Below are positions 21,967-30,111 of a DNA stretch of 32,018 nucleotides, one piece after another. The translations under genes were made by a program, and so were the position numbers. This DNA comes from CAIYYX01 sp035530135 (GTDB taxonomy: Bacteria > Pseudomonadota > Gammaproteobacteria > Burkholderiales > Rhodocyclaceae). The notes under the pieces were generated by a model. The model did no database searches. It worked only from the letters and a program-made list of their open reading frames with translations, and was not told the DNA's origin. The DNA is taken from contig DATKVJ010000130.1 in the NCBI GenBank assembly GCA_035530135.1, positions 1-32,018 of the forward strand. Reading direction: 5' to 3'. Position 1 is the first letter of the stretch. Each line of letters opens with the position of its first letter.

Positions 21967-22758
21967 GTGATCTCCTTCACGAACGTCCAACTCAACGCCT
22001 GGATCGCCGCCTTCGTCTTCCCGCTGGCGCGCATCCTCGCCGTCGTCATGACCGCGCCGGTATTCAACAACGTCGGGCTGTCGGCGCAAATCCGCCTGAT
22101 CCTGGGCTTGGCGATCAGTTTCGCCCTGGCCCCGGCGCTGCCGGCCATGCCGGCCATCCCGGCGGGCTCCTGGGTCGGGCTGATGGTGATCGCCGAACAG
22201 ATATTGATCGGCGTCGTCATCGGTTTCACGCTGCGCATCATGTTCTCGGCGGTGGATCTGGCCGGCGAGCTGATCGGGCTGCAGATGGGCCTGGGCTTCG
22301 CCTCCTTCTACGACCCGCAGACCGCCTCGCAGACGCCGGTGATGAGCGAATTCCTGGGTCTCCTGGCGACCTTGATATTTCTCGCGCTGAACGGCCATCT
22401 GCTGACGCTCTCGATGCTGGCGGAGAGCTTCACGCTGCTGCCGGTGGGCGGCGGCCCGTTTGCCGCCAAGGGCTTCGCCGCCATGCTCTCCTGGTCGGCG
22501 ACCCTGTTCTCCACCGGCGTGCTCCTGGCGCTGCCGCTGATCGCCGCGCTCCTGATCGCCAACATCGCGCTCGGCGTGCTGGCGCGCATCGCGCCGCAAC
22601 TCAATATCTTCGCGGTCGGCTTTCCGGTGACCATCGTCGCCGGCTTCACGGTGTTGATGCTGTCGATGCCCTACTTCGGGGCGGCGCTGGAACGGCTCTA
22701 CGACAGCGGTTTCGTCGCGCTCTCGGGCGTGCTGCACGCCGGCGGCGCGCAGCCCTGA
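21967..22758 (+). CDS. fliR: Flagellar export gate protein FliR
   Basis: This 263-residue membrane protein completes the FliPQR gate. The GTG at 21967 gives the family start VISFTNVQLNAWIAAFVFPL with LARILAVVMTAPVFNNVGLS. Further conserved parts are AEQILIGVVIGFTLRIMFSA, VDLAGELIGLQMGLGFASFY (with DPQ following) and LFSTGVLLALPLIAALLIAN. Six or so membrane segments are expected. Its last 61 bases overlap, on the opposite strand, the 3' end of a lipoprotein gene. flhB is not next, unlike in some cluster types, so it must be elsewhere. Confidence 0.96.
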   Translation: MISFTNVQLNAWIAAFVFPLARILAVVMTAPVFNNVGLSAQIRLILGLAISFALAPALPAMPAIPAGSWVGLMVIAEQILIGVVIGFTLRIMFSAVDLAGELIGLQMGLGFASFYDPQTASQTPVMSEFLGLLATLIFLALNGHLLTLSMLAESFTLLPVGGGPFAAKGFAAMLSWSATLFSTGVLLALPLIAALLIANIALGVLARIAPQLNIFAVGFPVTIVAGFTVLMLSMPYFGAALERLYDSGFVALSGVLHAGGAQP

Positions 22759-23228
22759 GGGCTGTCGTCGCCCTTGCCGATCAGGCGGATGTCGCCCTCG
22801 GCGACGCGCCGGGAACCGAGCACCGAGGATTCCAAACCCTCGGAGTAGTCCATCACCTGATAGCCGTCGAAGCCGCCGTACTGCACCAGGTTCTTGGCAC
22901 GGCGATTGAAGACGAGCCTCGCCTCGCCGGCACCGCCGGCATAGAAGCGCTTCATCTTCAGGGCGAGATGGATGCGGTTGCCGGGAAGCGGCGCCTCTTC
23001 GATTTCCCAGTTCGGCGCCAGCGGATCGAGGATCAGGTAGGCGGCGCCGACATAGGCGCCGAGAAAGACCAGCTTTTCCAGCGGGATGGACAAGGAAGGC
23101 GTGAGCTGCAGATTGCTGGCCGGCACCAGGCTGCCGCTGCGCGGCAGGTTCCCGTCCAGACGCGAAGTCAGGCCGGTACAGCCGACGAGACCGACCCCGG
23201 CCAGCAGCGTCAGCAAAGCAGCCTTCAT
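22698..23228 (-). CDS. Putative outer-membrane lipoprotein of unknown function, linked to flgKL
   Basis: This 176-residue protein has a short lipoprotein signal (MKAALLTLLAGVGLVGC) with the lipobox LVGC and modified Cys17. The mature part has a hydrophobic stretch (LEKLVFLGAYVGAAYLILDP) and a later beta-rich region (NRIHLALKMKRFYAGGAGEA, RLVFNRRAKNLVQYGGFDGY, QVMDYSEGLESSVLGSRRVA). I do not recognise the family. Its ATG overlaps the flgL stop codon (four bases), so it is translationally coupled to flgL and would be expressed from the sigma-28 promoter before flgK. The 3' end overlaps fliR by 61 bases on the other strand, so the final 20 residues may be poorly conserved. A role in filament-stage envelope function is only inferred from position. 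Confidence 0.8.
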   Translation of the reverse strand: MKAALLTLLAGVGLVGCTGLTSRLDGNLPRSGSLVPASNLQLTPSLSIPLEKLVFLGAYVGAAYLILDPLAPNWEIEEAPLPGNRIHLALKMKRFYAGGAGEARLVFNRRAKNLVQYGGFDGYQVMDYSEGLESSVLGSRRVAEGDIRLIGKGDDSPQGCAPPACSTPESATKPLS

Positions 23229-24535
23229 GGAATATAGGTGAACAGCGACAGTTGGGACACCATCGCGAAAGACTTCTGCGCCGCCTGAAGCTGGGTCTGC
23301 AGCCGCGTCAGGTCCGAGACCGCCTGGGTGTAATTGACGTCCTGCAGGCCGGACAGGCTCTGCTGGTATTGCAGGTTGAGGCTGCTGTTCACGCTGGCGA
23401 GCGAAGTCACCTCGTTCTGGCGCGAGCCGATCGCCGCCTGCACGCTGAGAATGTTGCTGTCGGCCTGGTCGATGTTGGTCAGGGCGGAGCTGACGTCATT
23501 GGACAGTTTGGCGGAACCCGCGGGGGTGGCGGTGCTCGCCGACTCGAGCGACAGGATCAGGTTGGACAGGGTCGCGAACACGCTCTGGGTCTTGCCCGGG
23601 GAGATGCTGAAGGAATCGTTCGTGGCCGGGGCGCCGGTGATGGTGACGCTGGCGCCATAATCGAATGCCGGCGCAGCGGTCTGGCTCAAGGGGATCGGCT
23701 GGCCGCCGGTGTAGACGTGGGTATAGGTATTCGTGCCGCCGCCCTGCGTGGAAGCGGTCCCGGTGTACAGGGAGTTGCCGCCGGAGTCGACCAGATCGTA
23801 GTAGGTCGTGTTCGGGGGGCCGTTCGAACCCGTCGTGTCGACCCAGAACTTCACCTGCGTATTGCCCTTGTTGCTGGCGATCCACTTGGCCGGATCGCTG
23901 ACGCTGCCGACATCGATGACGCCGCTGCCGCTGTTGCCGGAGCCGTTGGCGGTCGCGAAATAGCCGTTGCCGGCAGCGATGTTTTGGAACACGGCGTTGC
24001 CCGAATCGCTGACCGCGAGCTGTTGCGAGGCCGACAGTTGCAGTTTGCGCTGGCCGTTGTCGCCGTTGTAGCTGACGCCGCCTTCCACCGTTCCGGAGAA
24101 AGCCTGGGTGCTGCCCTTGTTGCCCGCGAACAGGTACTGGCCGGAACTGTCCTGGGCATTGGCGATGCCGAGCATTTGGTCGAAAATGGCCCGCAACTGG
24201 GTGGCGATGGTCGTGCGGTCGCTGCTGTTCAGCGTGGCGTTGCCGGCCTGCACGGCCAGTTGCTTGGCCTGCGTCAGCAAGTTGCCGGCGCTGGAGAGTT
24301 GCGTAGCTTCCAGGCCGAGCGCCGATGTCGCGTTATTCTGGTTGAGGGCGTACTGGGCGTTGATGTTGCTGGCCTGGGTGACATCCAGGGCGCTGGCTGC
24401 GGCCACCGGATCGTCGGCGGGCGTCAGGACGCGCCGGCCCGACGACACCTGCTGCTGGGTATGCAGCAGGGAGTCCGTCAGGGTGTTCATCGAGTTGAGG
24501 CCCGCGTCGAAAATCATTCCCGAACTGATGCGCAT
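23225..24535 (-). CDS. flgL: Flagellar hook-filament junction protein FlgL (HAP3)
   Basis: This 436-residue protein is the second hook-filament adaptor. The N-terminal D0/D1 helices (MRISSGMIFDAGLNSMNTLT, DSLLHTQQQVSSGRRVLTPA, DDPVAAASALDV) and the C-terminal helix (LNLQYQQSLSGLQDVNYTQA, VSDLTRLQTQLQAAQKSFAM) are flagellin-like. The central domain is larger than in E. coli FlgL (317 residues) and contains a Gly/Ser/Thr-rich segment (ATANGSGNSGSGVIDVGSVS) and a GDSF-like block (ITGAPATNDSFSISPG). GGAG lies seven bases before the ATG. It follows flgK by 18 bases and overlaps the lipoprotein gene by four. Confidence 0.95.
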   Translation of the reverse strand: MRISSGMIFDAGLNSMNTLTDSLLHTQQQVSSGRRVLTPADDPVAAASALDVTQASNINAQYALNQNNATSALGLEATQLSSAGNLLTQAKQLAVQAGNATLNSSDRTTIATQLRAIFDQMLGIANAQDSSGQYLFAGNKGSTQAFSGTVEGGVSYNGDNGQRKLQLSASQQLAVSDSGNAVFQNIAAGNGYFATANGSGNSGSGVIDVGSVSDPAKWIASNKGNTQVKFWVDTTGSNGPPNTTYYDLVDSGGNSLYTGTASTQGGGTNTYTHVYTGGQPIPLSQTAAPAFDYGASVTITGAPATNDSFSISPGKTQSVFATLSNLILSLESASTATPAGSAKLSNDVSSALTNIDQADSNILSVQAAIGSRQNEVTSLASVNSSLNLQYQQSLSGLQDVNYTQAVSDLTRLQTQLQAAQKSFAMVSQLSLFTYIP

Positions 24536-24553
24536 GATGTGCTCCGTGTTTGC

Positions 24554-27106
24554 TCAAATGGCCAGCAGCGTGTCGAACAGCTTGCTGGCGACGGTGACCA
24601 TTTTGGCGGCGGCCTGATAGGCCTGCTGGTATTGCATCAGGTTGGCGGCCTCCTCGTCGAGATTGACCGCCGAGGCCGAGTCGCGTGCGGTCTGTGCCTG
24701 GGTGGTGAGGGCCTGCAGCCCCTGGCTGGTGACCTGGACTTCGCGCGCCTTGTTGCCGACCTGGCTGACGATCTGCGAATAGGCCGACTGGTAGGTCGCC
24801 GTGGCGCTTCCCCCGGCGGAGGCCAAGAGCGTGTTTTGCGTCTGCAACTGGCCCAGCAGCAGCGCGTTGCTGTTATCCGAGACGCCGCCGGTGTTGTTGT
24901 CCACGGTGAAGGTATCGCCGTTCTGTGGCGTGCCGCTGATGCTGAAGGACATGCCGTTGAGGTTGACGGGTAGGGTATTGACCGTCGCGGCAGTACCGTC
25001 GACCTGGGTCGGGGAGGAAAACAGATTGGCATAACCGGTATTGCCGCCATTCGCGGATAGAACCACCGAAGAACCGCTGCCGACTTTGTTGGAAGTGACC
25101 TGGAGTTTTCCGCCGACCACCGAGACCGTCGCCGAGGCCGGAGCGGCGGCGGTATTGACCGCCGTCTGCATCGCGGCAGCCAGCGCCGAGGCCGAGGCAT
25201 AGGCGCTGGCAGGAATGGTCACCGAGACTGCGGCTGCGCCATCGAGCGCTATCTTGAAACTGTCGCCGGTTCCCGCCACCAGGGGATTTGCAAATATCGG
25301 CGCCGCACTCCCCGTGCTCGTGCCCTGGGTGATCGTCGCAGGATAGGCAATGGCCTTGGGCACGGCGGGCGCGGCGCCGCCGACTACGAAGACGCCGTTG
25401 CTGTAGGTCAGTGTCATCGATGCCGCGAGCGGCAGAAAGCTCTTGTCGTACACGGTCGGGGCACCGATCTTCGCGGTGCCCATGTTGGCGGTGCCGGCGG
25501 CGCTGCGGATCGGCGCGGCGACGGCGATGCTGCTCGGATCGCTGATGGCCACGGCTATGCCGCTGGCGGCGTTGCGCGTCGGTTCGATCATGAAGCTGTC
25601 GCCGACGGCCGGCGTGCCGGAGACCGTCAGGGTGACGCCGGTCTGGTGCTGGGCGGCCAGATTGGCCAGTGCCGTCGCGATGGACGTACCGCCGGCGGTC
25701 CAGGAGGTATTGTCGGAGAGCCGGGTCAGAGTGAAGGTGTTGGTGGCAATATAGCTCAGGCGGTAGTCGCTGCCTTCCAGCGACTGGATGTTGGAGGCGG
25801 TCGAATCGGGCGCGGCGGCGCCGGCGGCGTTGCCCGAGGAAGCGATGACGCGGCTGCCCGCCGGGTTGCCCGGGCGCACGACGAAACTGTCGCCGTTGGT
25901 CGTCGCGCCGCTGCCGAGGCTCAGGGTGATGCCGTCCAGGGTCACCGGAAAAGCACCCGGTGCGAAGCTGCCCTGATTGCTGCCGTCGGACAGACGCGTG
26001 ACCACGTAGTTGCCGCCGGAGACGTCCAGCCGGTAATCGCTGTTTACGATCTGGGCGCTCAGGCTGGCGCTGCCGGCGTTGAGGCTGTTGGCGTTCACCA
26101 CCGGCGCCGGAACGGTGAAAAAATTCCCGCCGGGCGCGCCGTTGAGATCCTGGCCGAGCACGTGCTGGTCGTTGAAGGTCTGGGCCACGGCGGTGGCGAT
26201 GCGCCCGAGCGCGTTCTCCGTGGGATCGAGCGACTGGCTGCGGAAGGAGAGCAGACCGCCGAGCGTGCCGCCGGAGAGCGCCGACTCCTGCAGGGTGATC
26301 GGGCTGCTGCTCGTTGCTCCCTGGAGCGCCACGGTGATCTTTTGCGGCTCGTCGGTGGCCGGCACCGCGACCAGCTTAGAGACCTGATCGCCCACCACCA
26401 GCGGTTGGCCGTTGCCGATGAACACGGTGTAGGTGCCGTCGCTCTGCGTCACCGTGGAGACCTTGACCTCCTGGTTGAGTTGGCTGACGAGCTGGTCGCG
26501 CTGGTCGAGCAGATCGTTGGCGGGCTGTCCCGTGCCGTTGCCCTGGGCCATGATGATGCTCTGGTTGGCGGCGGCGATTTGCTGCGCATAAGAATTGATC
26601 AGCGACACTTCGCTGGTGATCTGGGCATCGGTTCCGGTGCGGATCGCGGACAGTTGCTGGTCCAGGCTCTGAAAGGTGCTCACCAGCGATTGCGCGCTCG
26701 AGAACAGCGCCTGCCGCGAGGGGATATCCGCGGGATTGGCGGAAACCTGCTGCACGCCATTGAAGAACGCCGACATGGCCGGCGTCAGGCCGGAGTTGGG
26801 GTCGGCCAAGAGGTTGGCGACCTGGGTGATCTGGGCCTGGTAGCTGTTCATTTCGGCGGTGCTGTTCTGCGCCGACAGCAGCTGACCGCTCAGGGACGCG
26901 CTGTAGATCCGTTTCACCGTCTGGACATCGACGCCCTGACCGAAGAAGCCGGCCCCGGTGGCCATCGGCGTATTGGTGGTCTGGACCACCTGCTGGCGGG
27001 TAAACCCCGGCGTCGAGGCGTTGGCGATGTTGTGCCCGGTGACCAGAATGCCCGCCTGCGCCGCGTTCAAGGCGCTCAGGCCGATATCGAAGATGCTGCT
27101 GCTCAT
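24554..27106 (-). CDS. flgK: Flagellar hook-associated protein FlgK (HAP1), oversized
   Basis: This 850-residue protein is the hook-filament junction protein, much longer than E. coli FlgK (547). The conserved D0/D1 start is MSSSIFDIGLSALNAAQAGI, LVTGHNIANASTPGFTRQQV, and the conserved end is LDEEAANLMQYQQAYQAAAK, MVTVASKLFDTLLAI. The extra central mass (about residues 340-740) has repeated blocks: DYRL-(x)n-TRLSD twice (about 352 and 438) and GDSF/GDTF motifs near 402, 497, 613 and 727. A segment AYASASALAAAMQTAVNTAA to GGKLQVTSNKVGSGSSVVLS (about 635-695) resembles a flagellin-IN motif. The ATG at 27106 has GGAG six bases upstream; the 15-residue upstream extension is rejected. A sigma-28 promoter precedes it. 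Confidence 0.95.
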   Translation of the reverse strand: MSSSIFDIGLSALNAAQAGILVTGHNIANASTPGFTRQQVVQTTNTPMATGAGFFGQGVDVQTVKRIYSASLSGQLLSAQNSTAEMNSYQAQITQVANLLADPNSGLTPAMSAFFNGVQQVSANPADIPSRQALFSSAQSLVSTFQSLDQQLSAIRTGTDAQITSEVSLINSYAQQIAAANQSIIMAQGNGTGQPANDLLDQRDQLVSQLNQEVKVSTVTQSDGTYTVFIGNGQPLVVGDQVSKLVAVPATDEPQKITVALQGATSSSPITLQESALSGGTLGGLLSFRSQSLDPTENALGRIATAVAQTFNDQHVLGQDLNGAPGGNFFTVPAPVVNANSLNAGSASLSAQIVNSDYRLDVSGGNYVVTRLSDGSNQGSFAPGAFPVTLDGITLSLGSGATTNGDSFVVRPGNPAGSRVIASSGNAAGAAAPDSTASNIQSLEGSDYRLSYIATNTFTLTRLSDNTSWTAGGTSIATALANLAAQHQTGVTLTVSGTPAVGDSFMIEPTRNAASGIAVAISDPSSIAVAAPIRSAAGTANMGTAKIGAPTVYDKSFLPLAASMTLTYSNGVFVVGGAAPAVPKAIAYPATITQGTSTGSAAPIFANPLVAGTGDSFKIALDGAAAVSVTIPASAYASASALAAAMQTAVNTAAAPASATVSVVGGKLQVTSNKVGSGSSVVLSANGGNTGYANLFSSPTQVDGTAATVNTLPVNLNGMSFSISGTPQNGDTFTVDNNTGGVSDNSNALLLGQLQTQNTLLASAGGSATATYQSAYSQIVSQVGNKAREVQVTSQGLQALTTQAQTARDSASAVNLDEEAANLMQYQQAYQAAAKMVTVASKLFDTLLAI

Positions 27107-27129
27107 GGGCGCTCCAAAGTATGACTCTG

Positions 27130-27156
27130 TTATCGGCAAAATCTGCCGCAACTTGA
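27130..27156 (-). promoter_or_regulatory. Sigma-28 (FliA) promoter of flgK-flgL-lipoprotein
   Basis: On the minus strand, TCAAGTTG (27156-27149), an 11-base spacer and GCCGATAA (27137-27130) match the FliA consensus TAAAGTTT-N11-GCCGATAA. The -10 is perfect and the -35 is 6 of 8. Transcription would begin near 27123, about 17 bases before the flgK ATG. This places the flgKL operon in the late class, separate from flgE-flgJ. Confidence 0.88.
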
Positions 27157-27232
27157 GTCGTCAAGGAGTCATAGGCAAGCTTCATGCCCAATGGTGCGGC
27201 GGGCCATCGCCACAGGAGGATGCGAGCGGGAT

Positions 27233-28138
27233 TTAGCCGACCATGCCGCCGCGCAGGGTGCTGCCGCCGATGATGCGCGTGAGCTTGGCGGCGTACATCG
27301 GGTCGCTGGCATAGCCGGCCCGCTGCAGGCCGCGCGCGAAACTGGCGGCGTCCCGGCTGCCGACCACGCCGACATAGCGCGGATTGGAAGCCAGAAGATT
27401 GGCGTAATCGCGGAAGGCCTCGGCGTAGGAGCCGTAGGCGCGGAAGCGCTGGACCTGCTTCTGCGCGACGCCGGCGACGTATTCGGTGGTGGCGGCTTCG
27501 GTCGTGGCCCCGCGCCAGCCGCGGCCGGCCTTGATGCCGAACAGATTGTAGCTCGGCCTGCCGTCGGCGAAGCGCGGCTCTGACTTGCCCCAGCCGGACT
27601 CCAGCGCCGCCTGGGCGACCATGAAGTGGGGCGGAATGCCGGTCGTGCGGCTCGCTTCGAAGGCGTAGGGCCAGACGCGGTTGACGAATGCTTGCGCCGG
27701 GTTCGGCGCGCCGTCCGCCGGCGCGGCCGAGCTGCCCGGCGCCAGCGGCATCGCCGCTGGCGCCGCGGACAAGGGGAAGCTCCGGCCGGCAGCGGGCGTC
27801 AGCGGCAAGGGCCCCAGCGGCACCGGATCCTGGTTCTGTTGCGCCAATTGCTTCTCGATCATCGATGCAAGACCGGTGCCGCCGCCCTTGGTGGCCAGGA
27901 CCTGGGCCAGTTGCTGATCGAGCAGGGACTCGTACATGCGCGATTGCTCGCTGTCGAACACGCCGTCGTGCGGCGTGGCGTCGCGCATCGACTTCAGCAC
28001 CTGCTGCAGGAACAGGGCCTCGAACTGCTGGGCCGCGGCCTTCAGCGCCTGGGGCGAACTCCCCCGCACCTGACGCTTCAAGGCGGTGAGGCTATTGACG
28101 TCCAGCGAAAACTGGTTGGATATATCCGGCGTGGACAT
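27233..28138 (-). CDS. flgJ: Flagellar rod assembly protein / muramidase FlgJ
   Basis: This 301-residue bifunctional protein caps the growing rod and opens the peptidoglycan. The N-terminal rod domain (about residues 20-105) contains SPQALKAAAQQFEALFLQQV, LKSMRDATPHDGVFDSEQSR and MYESLLDQQLAQVLATKGG. A Pro/Ala-rich linker follows. The C-terminal glucosaminidase domain (about 155-300) has the catalytic glutamate in MVAQAALESGWGKSEP and further conserved NLFGIKAGRGW and FRAYGSYAEAFRDYANLLAS. Having both domains in one protein is typical of beta- and gammaproteobacteria. A large hairpin lies between it and flgI. Confidence 0.96.
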   Translation of the reverse strand: MSTPDISNQFSLDVNSLTALKRQVRGSSPQALKAAAQQFEALFLQQVLKSMRDATPHDGVFDSEQSRMYESLLDQQLAQVLATKGGGTGLASMIEKQLAQQNQDPVPLGPLPLTPAAGRSFPLSAAPAAMPLAPGSSAAPADGAPNPAQAFVNRVWPYAFEASRTTGIPPHFMVAQAALESGWGKSEPRFADGRPSYNLFGIKAGRGWRGATTEAATTEYVAGVAQKQVQRFRAYGSYAEAFRDYANLLASNPRYVGVVGSRDAASFARGLQRAGYASDPMYAAKLTRIIGGSTLRGGMVG

Positions 28139-28153
28139 GGGGGCAATCTACTC

Positions 28154-28210
28154 CGGCAGGAATTCCCGCATCGGCGGAAAAGACGGCAAATCTTCGGGCA
28201 ATTCCTGCCG
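28154..28210 (-). repeat. Large hairpin between flgI and flgJ
   Basis: CGGCAGGAATT (28154-28164) pairs perfectly with AATTCCTGCCG (28200-28210), and CCCG/CGGG extends the stem after one bulged base to about 15 pairs. It starts right after the flgI stop codon and ends about 15 bases before the flgJ ATG. There is no T tract. It may attenuate transcription or stabilise the upstream message, setting a lower level of flgJ than of flgI. Confidence 0.75.
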
Positions 28211-28211
28211 A

Positions 28212-29324
28212 TCAGATGATCTCCAGCTCGGCGCGCAGCGCGCCCGCGGATTTCATCGCCTGGAGGATGGCGATCAGGTCCTGGGGATTGGCGCCGATGG
28301 CATTCAAGGCCTTGACCACATCGGCCAGATTGACGCCGCCGCGCACGTTGAGCAGCGCGCCGGCCTCCTGCTGGACCTCGATCTGGGTGGTGGGAACGAC
28401 GACGGTCTGCCCGCCCGAGAGCGGGCTGGGCTGGCTCACCGCGCTTCCCGCGGAAACGGTCACAGACAGGTTGCCGTGCGCCACGGCGCAGTTGTCCAGG
28501 GTCACCGACTGGTTCATCACCACCGAGCCGGTTCGGGCATTGATGATCACCTTTGCCGCCGTCGGGTCGGTCCTGACCTCGATGTTCTCGATGCGGCTCA
28601 GGAAGTCGACGCGCTCCGAGACATTGTCGGGGGCGCGTATCCTGACCTGCCGGCCGTCGCTGGCGCTGGCCGCGCCGGGGACGACGCGGTTGATCGCCTC
28701 GACCATGTTTTCCATGGTGCCGAAGTCGGTGTCGTTGAGGTCGAAATAGACGTAGTTCCCCTCGCCCAGACGGGTCGGCACCGCGCGCTCCACCGTGGCG
28801 CCGCCGCTGATGCGGCCGACCGAGAGGTGATTGACCACCACCCGCGATCCGCCCGCCGCCGCGCCGGCGCCGCTGACCACGAGGTTGCCCTGGGCCATCG
28901 CATAGACGCCGCCGTCGGCGCCCTTCAAGGGCGTCATCACCAGGGTGCCGCCGCGCAGCGACTTGGCGTTGCCCATCGAAGAGACGGTGACGTCGATCTG
29001 CTGGCCGGGCCGGGCGAAGGCCGGCAGGGTCGCCGTCACCATCACCGCGGCGACGTTCTTCAACTGCAGGCTGGTGCCGGGCGGCAGGTTGACGCCCATG
29101 CCGGCCAGCATGTTGATGATGCTCTGCACCGTGAACGGCGTCTGGGTCGTCTGGTCGCCGCTGCCGTCCAGGCCGACGACGAGGCCGTAGCCGATCAGCT
29201 GGTTGTTGCGCACGCCCGCGATCGAGGCGAGATCCTTGATGCGTTCGGCGCGCGCCGAATCCATCACCAGCAATGCCGCCAGGATCAGCAGCACGGTCAT
29301 GAAACCTTTTTGTATTCCGCTCAT
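28212..29324 (-). CDS. flgI: Flagellar P-ring protein FlgI
   Basis: This 370-residue periplasmic protein forms the P ring around the rod in the peptidoglycan layer. The start at 29324 (MSGIQKGFMTVLLILAALLV, MDSARA) gives a clear Sec signal peptide with cleavage near SARA. The mature start ERIKDLASIAGVRNNQLIGY is the family signature. Other conserved parts are GLVVGLDGSGDQT, FTVQSIINMLAGMGVNLPPG, KNVAAVMVTATLPAFARPGQ and the end LADVVKALNAIGANPQDLIA, ILQAMKSAGALRAELEII. AAGGG lies about seven bases before the ATG. A longer open frame upstream to 29402 is not family-like. Confidence 0.97.
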   Translation of the reverse strand: MSGIQKGFMTVLLILAALLVMDSARAERIKDLASIAGVRNNQLIGYGLVVGLDGSGDQTTQTPFTVQSIINMLAGMGVNLPPGTSLQLKNVAAVMVTATLPAFARPGQQIDVTVSSMGNAKSLRGGTLVMTPLKGADGGVYAMAQGNLVVSGAGAAAGGSRVVVNHLSVGRISGGATVERAVPTRLGEGNYVYFDLNDTDFGTMENMVEAINRVVPGAASASDGRQVRIRAPDNVSERVDFLSRIENIEVRTDPTAAKVIINARTGSVVMNQSVTLDNCAVAHGNLSVTVSAGSAVSQPSPLSGGQTVVVPTTQIEVQQEAGALLNVRGGVNLADVVKALNAIGANPQDLIAILQAMKSAGALRAELEII

Positions 29325-29355
29325 TTTGATACCCTTTGCGGCTATACCGCTACGC

Positions 29356-29396
29356 GGCACAAGTGCCTTGGGTTGCCCCGGGGACAAGCACCCCGG
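29356..29396 (-). repeat. Two adjacent small hairpins between flgH and flgI
   Basis: GGCAC/GTGCC (29356-29360 and 29363-29367) and CCGGGG/CCCCGG (29378-29383 and 29391-29396) lie in the 87-base gap after flgH. Neither has a T tract. They may modulate RNA stability or simply reflect GC-rich spacer DNA. Confidence 0.45.
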
Positions 29397-29411
29397 CGAC
29401 AACGACGAGCA

Positions 29412-30098
29412 CTAGAACGGCAGAACATTGAGGAAGAACTTGCCGAGCCAGCCCATCACCGTCGCGGAATCGAGGAAGCCGTTCGCCTTGTATTCCATCC
29501 GCGCGTCGGCCACCTGGGTCGATTGCACGGTGTTCGCCGAGGTGATGGTGATCGGATTGACCACGCCGGAGAAGCGGACGAATTCCTCGCCCTCCTTCAG
29601 CCCGATCTCCTTCTCGCCCGAGACCAGCAGGTTGCCGTTGGGATAGACCTCGATCACCGTCACCGTCAGGGTGCCGGTAAAATCGTTGGCCGAGGTGTTG
29701 CTGCCCTTGCCGTCGAAGGTGTTGGCGTCGGAGGCGGACAGGTTGGTGCCCTGCAGCGTCTTGAAGGGCAAACCGACCACCGAGGGTATCGACGCGGCGA
29801 CGCTCTGGGAACGCGTGGTCTTGTTCTCCGAGGCCTTCGAGGCCGTCGTCTTCTCGGCGATGTTGATGGTCAGGGTGTCGCCGACGAAGCGCGCGCGCCG
29901 GTCCTCGAACAGCGGCCGCGCCGAGGAGACGCTGTAGATGGCGCCGTCGGCCGGCGGCACGACGGTGCGCGGCGCCGGCCTGACGGTCAGCGGCTGCTGC
30001 ACGCTGGTGGGCGGCACGGTGGTGGCGCAAGCCGCGAGCAGCGCGGCCGCTCCCAGCAGCGCCGGCCATTTGCGCATCGCCCGCCGCCCGTCGCTCAT
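29412..30098 (-). CDS. flgH: Flagellar L-ring lipoprotein FlgH
   Basis: This 228-residue lipoprotein forms the L ring in the outer membrane. The signal ends in a lipobox LAAC (Cys24 from the start at 30098). A start at 30077 (MRKWPALLGAAALLAAC) would give a more usual 16-residue signal and is equally plausible. The mature part has GAIYSVSSARPLFEDRRARF, VGDTLTINIAEKTTASKASE, NKTTRSQSV, and near the end SGEKEIGLKEGEEFVRFSGV and NPITITSANTVQSTQVADAR. All of these are FlgH signatures. It follows flgG by 13 bases. Confidence 0.96.
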   Translation of the reverse strand: MSDGRRAMRKWPALLGAAALLAACATTVPPTSVQQPLTVRPAPRTVVPPADGAIYSVSSARPLFEDRRARFVGDTLTINIAEKTTASKASENKTTRSQSVAASIPSVVGLPFKTLQGTNLSASDANTFDGKGSNTSANDFTGTLTVTVIEVYPNGNLLVSGEKEIGLKEGEEFVRFSGVVNPITITSANTVQSTQVADARMEYKANGFLDSATVMGWLGKFFLNVLPF

Positions 30099-30111
30099 CG
30101 CCGCCCCGTGC

